From assembly GCA_937895345.1 (NCBI GenBank), contig CALAWP010000033.1, positions 62,001 to 126,000 on the forward strand: a stretch of DNA of 64,000 nt. Direction: 5' to 3'. Shown in pieces: positions 57,855 through 64,000 of this stretch; within the stretch, counting starts at the first letter, position 1, and every line of letters starts with the position of its first letter. The position numbers and the translations under genes are program-made. Source of the stretch: an uncultured Paenibacillus sp. Its GTDB lineage: Bacteria; Bacillota; Bacilli; Paenibacillales; Paenibacillaceae. The notes beneath the pieces are model-generated. The model saw only the letters and a program-made list of their open reading frames with translations. It was not told the origin of the DNA and searched no databases.

Positions 57855-59010
57855 CCTGCATTGCGGCGGCGCAGAGAAGGCGCTAGTCTCGCTGCTGCAG
57901 ACGATCGATTACGCGCGCTGGAGCGTCGACTTGCTGCTGCTCAAGCGCGAAGGGATGTTTCTCGGGCAGCTGCCCGGCCGGGTCCGCGTGCTGGAGCCGC
58001 CTTCGGCGTATCCGTATTTTGACATGCCGATCGGCGAAGCCGTCAAGCGTTGTATGGCGCAAGGGCAATTCGGCGTTGCACTGGCCCGGCTGCAAGCGGG
58101 GGTGCTGTTCAAGACGGACCGCCGTCCCGCGGTAAGGGAGCAGCGGCTGTGGACCTATTTGTCCCGCGCGCTGCCGAAGCTGGACCGGCATTATGACGCC
58201 GCGGTCGGCTACCTCGAGAAGACGCCGATCTACTATTGCGTCGAGAAGGTGCAAGCGGACGTCAAGCTCGGCTTTATTCATAACGACTATACGATGCTGG
58301 GCATGGATCCTTCGCTGGACCGCCCCTGGTTCGGCAAGCTCGATTATATCGTGACCGTTTCGGACATTTGCGGCGAAGTGCTGGAGCGACAATTCCCGGA
58401 CATGGCTGCCAAGGTAAAGGTGATGCGCAATATCGTGTCTCCCGCCGCGATCCGCCGGCTCGCTCTCGAGCCGTCGCCCTCGCTTCCGCGAAGCTCCGGC
58501 CTGTCCATCGTCTCGGTCGGCCGGCTGCACGAGCAGAAAGGATTCGACATGGCCGCCGACGCCTGCCGGCTGCTGCTGGACCGGGGGTTCGACGTCCGGT
58601 GGTACGTCGTCGGAGAAGGGGAGGAGCGTTCGAAGCTGGAAGCGCAAATCGCGAGATTGGGACTTGAGGACAGATTTATATTGCTCGGCCTGCAGCCGAA
58701 TCCGTACCCGTTAATCCGGCAAGCGGACTTGTACGTCCATCCGTCGCGGTACGAAGGCAAGCCGATCGCCGTCGACGAAGCGAAAATTTTGGGCAAGCCG
58801 ATCGTCGTGACCGACTTTACGACGGCGCGCGACCAGATCGATTCGATGGTAAACGGCCTTGTCGTCGGCATGAGCGCCGAGGCGATTTGCGACGGAGCGG
58901 CGCGGCTGCTCGGCGACGAACGGCTGCGGAAAGCATTCTCCGAGCGGCTTGCCGCCGAACGTCTCGGCACGGAGGACGAAATCGAAAGGCTGTACGACAT
59001 GATTTCTTAA
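57826..59010 (+). CDS. GT4 glycosyltransferase, paralogue 3
   Basis: The 394-residue enzyme parallels the previous one motif by motif: IMNNLHCGGAEKALVSLL, YLEKTPIYYCVEKV, LGFIHNDYTMLGMD, VSVGRLHEQKGFDMAA, VVGEGEERSKLE and SRYEGKPIAVDEAKILGKPIVV. Glu residues of the E-x7-E nucleotide-sugar site are kept, so it should be active. The start ATG 57826 lies in the coding end of the upstream gene. Confidence 0.9.
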   Translation: MKKLLFIMNNLHCGGAEKALVSLLQTIDYARWSVDLLLLKREGMFLGQLPGRVRVLEPPSAYPYFDMPIGEAVKRCMAQGQFGVALARLQAGVLFKTDRRPAVREQRLWTYLSRALPKLDRHYDAAVGYLEKTPIYYCVEKVQADVKLGFIHNDYTMLGMDPSLDRPWFGKLDYIVTVSDICGEVLERQFPDMAAKVKVMRNIVSPAAIRRLALEPSPSLPRSSGLSIVSVGRLHEQKGFDMAADACRLLLDRGFDVRWYVVGEGEERSKLEAQIARLGLEDRFILLGLQPNPYPLIRQADLYVHPSRYEGKPIAVDEAKILGKPIVVTDFTTARDQIDSMVNGLVVGMSAEAICDGAARLLGDERLRKAFSERLAAERLGTEDEIERLYDMIS

Positions 59011-59024
59011 GGGAGGAAATGCCC

Positions 59025-60209
59025 GTGTTTACATTATTGGGCGGCATAGCCGCCGGCGCCGTTCTGATCGCCGTTCTGGTCGATGCGGCGCTTCTGGCGC
59101 GCGATTGGCTCGGCCGGATCCGGATCGGCAAATACGCAAGCAGGGACGATTGGAGCGGGGCGATTATCGCGGCCGGCTCCAGATGGCTGCAGCGTACGCC
59201 GAAAGTGAAGATGACCGACAACACCCGTCTCGTCGTCATCGATATGCTGCGCGGCCGCTATTCCCGAAGCGCCATCCAGCATTGGCAGGAGGGCGCCCTG
59301 CTGCTCGGGCTGACGGATTATGCGGCGCTGCGGGACAGCGCCGACGTCAGGCGCCGGCTGAGGCGCTGTCTGGAAGCGAAGCTCGACGAAGGCGGCCGGT
59401 GGCGCCGCCGGCCGGAGCATGTTGACGCCGGCATTCTGGCTTACGGGCTCATGAAAGCCGCGGGAGACGAAGCCGGCCGGTGCAAGCCGGCGCTGGACGA
59501 GACATGGGAGCTGATCCGGCGCCATATCGGCGACGACGGAACGGTCATGTACCGGCTGTCGATGCCGGAATACCGGTACGTGGACACGATCGGCTTCGTA
59601 TGCCCGTTTCTGATCGCTTACGGCATCCGTTACGGCAAGGAGGAATGCGTAAGCCTCGCCGTCACGCAATTGAAGGAATACGAAAGCCGGGGAATGCTCG
59701 GCGGACATTACATTCCGAGCCACGCCTACCATATCCGCACCGGCTTGCCGGGCGGGCTGTACGGCTGGGGCAGAGGGCTCGGCTGGTTCGCCATCGGCCT
59801 CATCGACTCCTGGATGGAGCTGCCGGACGGCCATGAAGCGAAGCCGGCGCTGGAGGCGATGGTCCGCCGCTACGCCGCCTCCGTGCTGGCGCATCAGCAG
59901 CCTGCGGGCCATTGGAATTGGGCGGTGAACCGCTCGGAGGCGCGGCCGGATTCTTCCGCGACGGCCATTCTCGGCTGGTACTTGTCCCAGGCTTCGCGCC
60001 TGCCGGAGCTGCGGGCGGCTTGCTCCGAAGCCGCCGCCCGCGCGGCGGATTATTTGATGAAGGTGACGAGAAGAAACGGCGCCGTCGACTTCTCCCAAGG
60101 CGATACGAAGGACATCGGCGTCTATTCCACGCAGTTCGACTTGCTGCCGTTTACGCAAGGCATCGCGATCCGGCTGGCGAGCGACCTGATAAGGAGAGAA
60201 GCGTCATGA
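59025..60209 (+). CDS. Membrane-anchored GH88/GH105-like hydrolase
   Basis: The 394-residue protein has one N-terminal transmembrane segment (about 3-25) and an alpha/alpha barrel with the GH88/105 signature YGWGRGLGWFAIGLIDSW (about 248-265), HVDAGILAYGL, SHAYHIRTG and RPDSSATAILGWYLSQ. The family removes unsaturated uronic acids from oligosaccharides produced by lyases. Inside an exopolysaccharide synthesis operon, and tethered to the membrane, it may trim the polymer or may have another role. GTG 59025 is 8 bases from GGGAGG; ATG 59019 is closer than usual to it. It overlaps the acetyltransferase by ATGA. Confidence 0.8.
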   Translation: MFTLLGGIAAGAVLIAVLVDAALLARDWLGRIRIGKYASRDDWSGAIIAAGSRWLQRTPKVKMTDNTRLVVIDMLRGRYSRSAIQHWQEGALLLGLTDYAALRDSADVRRRLRRCLEAKLDEGGRWRRRPEHVDAGILAYGLMKAAGDEAGRCKPALDETWELIRRHIGDDGTVMYRLSMPEYRYVDTIGFVCPFLIAYGIRYGKEECVSLAVTQLKEYESRGMLGGHYIPSHAYHIRTGLPGGLYGWGRGLGWFAIGLIDSWMELPDGHEAKPALEAMVRRYAASVLAHQQPAGHWNWAVNRSEARPDSSATAILGWYLSQASRLPELRAACSEAAARAADYLMKVTRRNGAVDFSQGDTKDIGVYSTQFDLLPFTQGIAIRLASDLIRREAS

Positions 60210-60772
60210 GCCGATGGCTGAAGCCGCTGCGGTATGTCCGGGCAAGAATTCGCAAGCTGCTGCTGGAGGAGATCTGGCTGGAGGACTGCATCCGGCAAGG
60301 CATGCAGGTCGGGGAAGGCTGCTCCATTCAGCCGGGCGTCGTGTTCGACTATTCCCATTGCTGGCTGATCCGGATCGGCAATCGGGTGACGATCGCGCCG
60401 GAGGCTTATTTGCTGGCTCATGACGCCAGCAGCAAACCGGCCGTCGGCTATACCCGGGTCGGCAGCGTCGTTGTCGAGGACGACGCCTTCATCGGCGCCC
60501 GCGCCGTCATTATGCCCGGCGTGCGCATCGGTCAAGGCGCCGTCGTGGCCGCCGGGAGCGTCGTCACGAAATCGGTTCCCCCCGGCTGCATCGTGGCGGG
60601 CAATCCGGCGCGGCCGATATCGGACGTCGCGCAATATTACGACAAGCTGACGCGCATGGCGCAAACCGCCAAGACGTACGACGCTTCCTACACGATCGGG
60701 CATAAGGCGCCGCGGCACAAACGGGCCCAAATGGCGGAGGAGCTTCTGTACGAGAACGGCTTCGTCAGATAG
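60206..60772 (+). CDS. Left-handed beta-helix O-acetyltransferase (WbbJ-like)
   Basis: The 188-residue protein has hexapeptide repeats over about 35-140 (VGEGCSIQPGVVFD, IGNRVTIAPEAYLLAHD, VVVEDDAFIGARAVIMPGVRIGQGAVVAAGSVVTKSVPPG in pieces), ending in AGNPARPI. The active-site His is probably that in LLAHD. It would O-acetylate a sugar in the repeat unit. A C-terminal helical extension is longer than in the smallest members. It is not of the PglD/EpsM type, which has an N-terminal Rossmann-like domain. Confidence 0.9.
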   Translation: MSRWLKPLRYVRARIRKLLLEEIWLEDCIRQGMQVGEGCSIQPGVVFDYSHCWLIRIGNRVTIAPEAYLLAHDASSKPAVGYTRVGSVVVEDDAFIGARAVIMPGVRIGQGAVVAAGSVVTKSVPPGCIVAGNPARPISDVAQYYDKLTRMAQTAKTYDASYTIGHKAPRHKRAQMAEELLYENGFVR

Positions 60773-60781
60773 GAGAAAAGC

Positions 60782-62350
60782 ATGAGAGTCAGAAGCACGC
60801 TGCTGAATGTTACGGTAGGCTTGGGCAACCAGCTGATCGTCGCCGTGTTGAGCTTCGTATCCCGAACGGTATTCATCCACAGCCTCGGCCTCGATTACTT
60901 GGGCATCAACGCCCTGTTTACGAGCGTGCTTGCGATGCTGTCGCTGGCGGAGGCCGGCATCGGCTCCAGCATCGTGTACAGCTTGTACAAGCCGGTGGCC
61001 GAGCGCGACGAGCCGCGCATCATGGCGCTGATGGGGCTGTACAAAAGAGCTTACGCCGCCATTGCGGCAGCGGTTATGGCGCTCGGGCTGCTGCTGCTGC
61101 CGTTTCTTCACCTGTTCGTCGGCGATACGGAGGTGGAACGGCTTGAGCTCATTTATTTGCTGTTTTTGCTTAATACGGCCGCGCCGTATCTGTTCATTTA
61201 CAAGCACTCGTTTCTGAACGTCAATCAAAAAAACTATATCGTGACGGCCGTCTTTTCGGTGTCGTTTATCGTATCGACCTGCGCCAAAATCGCGATTCTG
61301 CATTTTACGCAAAACTATTTGCTCTTTCTGGCGCTGGAGAGCGCGCTGACGATCGCGACGTCGATCCTGCTTTCCCGCATGGCCGACCGGATGTATCCGA
61401 TACTGAAAAGACGCGAGCGCCACAAGCTGGACGCCGAGACGAAAGCTTCCTTTATTCGAAACATGAAGGCGATTATGCTGCAAAACGTCGGCAATTATTT
61501 TATTTTCGGCGTGGACAGCATTCTGATCTCCTCGTTCATCAGCGTGGCGGCCGTCGGACTGTACTCCAATTACAAAATGATCATCGACTTGTGCCGCACG
61601 TTCGTCAACCAGGTGTTTGCGAATATGTATCACAGCATCGGCAACTTGGTGGCGCAAGAGACGAAGGATACCGTATACCGCATTTACAAGGTGTCGTGGC
61701 TGCTCAATTTTTGGCTGTACGCCTTCCTGGCGATTATGCTGTACATGTTCATGGACCCGCTGATCGAGCTGTGGCTGGGCGAATCGTTTCTGCTGGGGCA
61801 GGCCGCGGTCGTCCTGCTTGTCGTTACGTTCTACGAAAGAGGCCTTCGCAATACGATTACGACCGTGAAGACGACGGCCGGCATCTTCCATGCGGACCGG
61901 CTGGCGCCGATCGCGCAAGCGGCCGTCAACTTGGGCCTGTCGCTGCTGCTGGTCCGGCATTGGGGACTGGCGGGCATATTTGCCGGAACGCTTGTCAGCT
62001 CGCTGGCCGTTCCGTTCTGGTCTACGCCTTATCTCGTCTATGCCAAAGTGTTTCAAGTGCCGCTGATCCGCTACTACGCGCGGTATTTTTATTACCTTGC
62101 CGTCGGCCTTGCCGCCTGGGCGGCCGCCGAAGCTGCGGTGATGGCCATTCCCGGCGGGCATATCGGCTGGCTCGTTCTGAAGGCGGCGGCCGCCGCGGTC
62201 GTTATCAACGTTTGTTTTGCGGCCGTCTTTTACCGCACCGACGAATTCGGTTATCTCAAGGGGGTGGCGCTGCGGCTGATCGGCAAAATCCCGCTCCCCC
62301 GCCGAAAGCGGAGGAGGCGGATGCCTTACATTTCCCGGGACGGCCTCTAG
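60782..62350 (+). CDS. Wzx-type polysaccharide flippase
   Basis: The 522-residue membrane protein has about 12-14 hydrophobic segments and the MATE/Wzx start VRSTLLNVTVGLGNQLIVAVLSF..FIHSLGLDYLGINALFTSV (in parts). It belongs to the polysaccharide biosynthesis family that flips undecaprenyl-linked repeat units. A basic tail (RRKRRRR) is cytoplasmic. It is the last gene of unit two and faces the beta-helix gene with only 3 bases between the two stops, so no separate terminator exists. Confidence 0.9.
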   Translation: MRVRSTLLNVTVGLGNQLIVAVLSFVSRTVFIHSLGLDYLGINALFTSVLAMLSLAEAGIGSSIVYSLYKPVAERDEPRIMALMGLYKRAYAAIAAAVMALGLLLLPFLHLFVGDTEVERLELIYLLFLLNTAAPYLFIYKHSFLNVNQKNYIVTAVFSVSFIVSTCAKIAILHFTQNYLLFLALESALTIATSILLSRMADRMYPILKRRERHKLDAETKASFIRNMKAIMLQNVGNYFIFGVDSILISSFISVAAVGLYSNYKMIIDLCRTFVNQVFANMYHSIGNLVAQETKDTVYRIYKVSWLLNFWLYAFLAIMLYMFMDPLIELWLGESFLLGQAAVVLLVVTFYERGLRNTITTVKTTAGIFHADRLAPIAQAAVNLGLSLLLVRHWGLAGIFAGTLVSSLAVPFWSTPYLVYAKVFQVPLIRYYARYFYYLAVGLAAWAAAEAAVMAIPGGHIGWLVLKAAAAAVVINVCFAAVFYRTDEFGYLKGVALRLIGKIPLPRRKRRRRMPYISRDGL

Positions 62351-62353
62351 CCG

Positions 62354-64000
62354 TTACGTGGAGATCGGGCCCCAAGGCTTAAAGACGGCCAGGTCGCCGG
62401 CCATCGTCCAGACGACGGTCCCGTCGGTCACCGTCGCTCCGGGCGCGGCAGGCCATACAGGCTGCCTCGTGCCTGTCGTGCCGGCTGCCGCCGCCTCGTA
62501 GACGTACGACCCGGCGTATACGACGTCGCCCTTCGCTTTGACGGCGCCGGCCGACCAGGCGGTCCTGCTCGCAATGCCGGCTTTGACGCAAATCCAGCCC
62601 GCGTAGCCTCCGGCGGCCGGCGCCGCATGACCGTAAACGTCGCCGCGGAACCAGCGGCCGGAATCGGGAGGAGCGGGCCCTTCCTTGGCCGGATCGTAAT
62701 CGATGACGATGCCGGCTTCGGGAGCGGGAAGCTGGATGCCGGCATAGACGTTCCGGGCATCGGCGAACGTTCTGACCGCCCGTTTGACCGCCGGGTTGTA
62801 ATATTGGAGCGCAAGCCTGCCGGAGCCGGCATATTGGATGGAGCTGTTTGTCAAGAACAGGCTGACGGTTCCCGCCACATTAAACACATTGGTCAACAGA
62901 TACAGGAATCCGGCGTTCGAAATTTCGATGTCGCAGCGATCCGCTTCGATCCGTCCGTAGCCGGTATTGAACTCGCTCTGGAACAAAAATCCGGCCGTCT
63001 CCGCCAAGATCCGGCAATGGCTCAGCTTGGTGACGGGCGATTCTCCAGGGGTGTTGATGTTGCCGACCTTGACGACGGTATCGGTCAATTTCGAATCGCG
63101 GATGAGCGCCGTTCTGCTTTTGACCGTGTAGATATGATTGTTGAGCAGACATTTGACGAACCGGCAATCGTCGAAGACGACCGTTTCCGCTTTCAGCTTT
63201 TCGTTGCGGGTCTGCATGCGGACGTTGACGTTCGTCATGACCGTTTGGCGAATATCGCCGCTGCGAAGGCCGATCTCCCGCTGCGGGCCGATGCATTCAA
63301 AGTAGCAGTCCTCGATCCGGTTGGCCGTCACGTTCGGACTGGCGGCGCCGGCATAGTTGGCTGTCCAAATAAAGCGGTTGCCCCGGCATATCGTCCGGTC
63401 GTCGTCGGGCAGGGCGAAGTTGTAGCAGTCGACAATCGTATTCCTTTCATAAAATACGCGGTAGCCGTTGCCGGCCATGCCGGAATTGTAGGCGTGCACA
63501 AGCGTATTGTTTTCGATATGAACGTGGGCCGCCGAAGCGTACGCCGTCATCAGGCTGATGCCGGTCTGGCAGCGATACAAGTAATTGCGGTGGACGTTGG
63601 CGGCATGAAGCGTATACAGCACGATGCCGTTGCCGGTCATGTTGTAGAAATGATTGTCTTGCACGTCGACCGTCCAGCAGCCGGCCAACACGCCGTGATG
63701 CAGGTTGTAAAACAGGTTGTTCTCGATGACGCAGTTGTCGCCGTAGGAGTCTTCCTGGTTGATGCCGTAACGGGTCGAATCGGGGAACAGCGGCTTGCGG
63801 TCGAGAAGGCCGGTGCCGTCGTGCAAGATGCAGTGGGCGATCCGGTTGTAATTGCCGCCCAGCGTAATGCCGCCCCGGTGCGTGTTGTAAATTTCGCAAT
63901 GCTCGATCGCGTTGTGATGGGGAGTAAGTCCGAACTTCAGCGTCATTTGCATATTTTTGAGCGCCGACGTTTCGTTGCGGAACAGAAACCGGAGCTTGCG
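62354..64000 (-). CDS. Right-handed parallel beta-helix protein (5' truncated)
   Basis: The minus-strand frame is open from the right edge (64000) to TAA at 62354-62356, giving at least 548 residues. It is made of irregular 20-25-residue coils typical of pectate-lyase-like beta-helices: NAIEHCEIYNTHRGGITLGG, NCVIENNLFYNLHHGVLAG and VHRNYLYRCQTGISLM. A C-terminal beta domain carries AWSAGAVKAKGDVVYAG and GTVVWTMAG, resembling small carbohydrate-binding repeats of phage and cell-wall proteins. Such proteins are polysaccharide lyases, epimerases or binding proteins. Being beside the eps cluster, it may act on the polymer. The N-terminus is outside the window. Confidence 0.82.
   Translation of the reverse strand, partial: RKLRFLFRNETSALKNMQMTLKFGLTPHHNAIEHCEIYNTHRGGITLGGNYNRIAHCILHDGTGLLDRKPLFPDSTRYGINQEDSYGDNCVIENNLFYNLHHGVLAGCWTVDVQDNHFYNMTGNGIVLYTLHAANVHRNYLYRCQTGISLMTAYASAAHVHIENNTLVHAYNSGMAGNGYRVFYERNTIVDCYNFALPDDDRTICRGNRFIWTANYAGAASPNVTANRIEDCYFECIGPQREIGLRSGDIRQTVMTNVNVRMQTRNEKLKAETVVFDDCRFVKCLLNNHIYTVKSRTALIRDSKLTDTVVKVGNINTPGESPVTKLSHCRILAETAGFLFQSEFNTGYGRIEADRCDIEISNAGFLYLLTNVFNVAGTVSLFLTNSSIQYAGSGRLALQYYNPAVKRAVRTFADARNVYAGIQLPAPEAGIVIDYDPAKEGPAPPDSGRWFRGDVYGHAAPAAGGYAGWICVKAGIASRTAWSAGAVKAKGDVVYAGSYVYEAAAAGTTGTRQPVWPAAPGATVTDGTVVWTMAGDLAVFKPWGPIST

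Noticed and set aside
60122..62161. Minus-strand frame of about 680 codons opposite the acetyltransferase and wzx
   Set aside because: It is Arg/His/Gln-rich and low in hydrophobic cores, typical of antisense of GC-rich coding sequence.

Overview
The window is chromosomal DNA from a GC-rich, low-GC-phylum Gram-positive rod, most likely Paenibacillaceae (Paenibacillus or Cohnella type). This rests on the pheS-pheT-zapA-mutS2-yshE order, a T-box leader, AGGAGG-type ribosome sites, Lrp/alanine-transaminase and Spx-like genes of Bacillus type, and a clear SinR homologue. No rRNA, tRNA, CRISPR array or insertion sequence was seen. Nearly all genes are on the + strand.

Region 1 (1-22986) is mostly housekeeping. 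It holds a CopD-like membrane protein, a two-component pair, a T-box-controlled pheST operon, a very large ZapA-coiled-coil fusion with a 42-bp tandem repeat, two convergent minus-strand genes (a CuA-type lipoprotein and a YvlD-like membrane protein), mutS2, yshE, a 26-residue membrane peptide, a zinc-ribbon protein, an MFS transporter, cysteine synthase, an Lrp regulator with its aminotransferase, a cobalamin adenosyltransferase, a pseudouridine synthase, an Spx/ArsC-like protein and a second aminotransferase.

Region 2 (22987-37215) is a sugar-catabolic island. A secreted clan GH-A glycosidase with two repeated binding modules lies behind a cre-like site. It is followed by an FAD oxidoreductase and a tight operon whose products match the D-apiose pathway: apionate lactonase (ApnL), a RuBisCO-like protein (OiaX/OiaC type), a DUF1537 kinase (OiaK), apionate oxidoisomerase (ApnO), an apiose dehydrogenase (ApsD, Gfo/Idh/MocA) and a cytosolic GH78 alpha-L-rhamnosidase. 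Apiose would be oxidised to apionolactone, opened, isomerised and oxidised, phosphorylated, then split by the RuBisCO-like protein. Apiose and rhamnose occur together in plant rhamnogalacturonan II and in plant glycosides. No transporter or regulator lies inside the island.

Region 3 (37216-39160) has a YpcP-type 5'-3' exonuclease and a methyltransferase pseudogene with one in-frame TGA.

Region 4 (39161-64000) is a SinR-linked exopolysaccharide locus. A SinR homologue precedes two long transcription units. Unit one (39680-51878): chain-length regulator, BY-kinase-like ATPase, EpsC-type dehydratase, UDP-glucose pyrophosphorylase, five glycosyltransferases, an EpsG-type polymerase, an initiating sugar transferase and an EpsN-type aminotransferase. 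Unit two (51987-62350): nucleotidyltransferase-fold protein, three related GT4 enzymes, a GT2, a pyruvyltransferase, a membrane-anchored GH88/105-like hydrolase, an acetyltransferase and a Wzx flippase. A convergent beta-helix gene runs off the right edge. The same 16-bp palindrome (GTTC-N8-GAAC) occurs in or beside the promoters of sinR and of both units, and ahead of epsC, so the locus looks like one SinR-type regulon.
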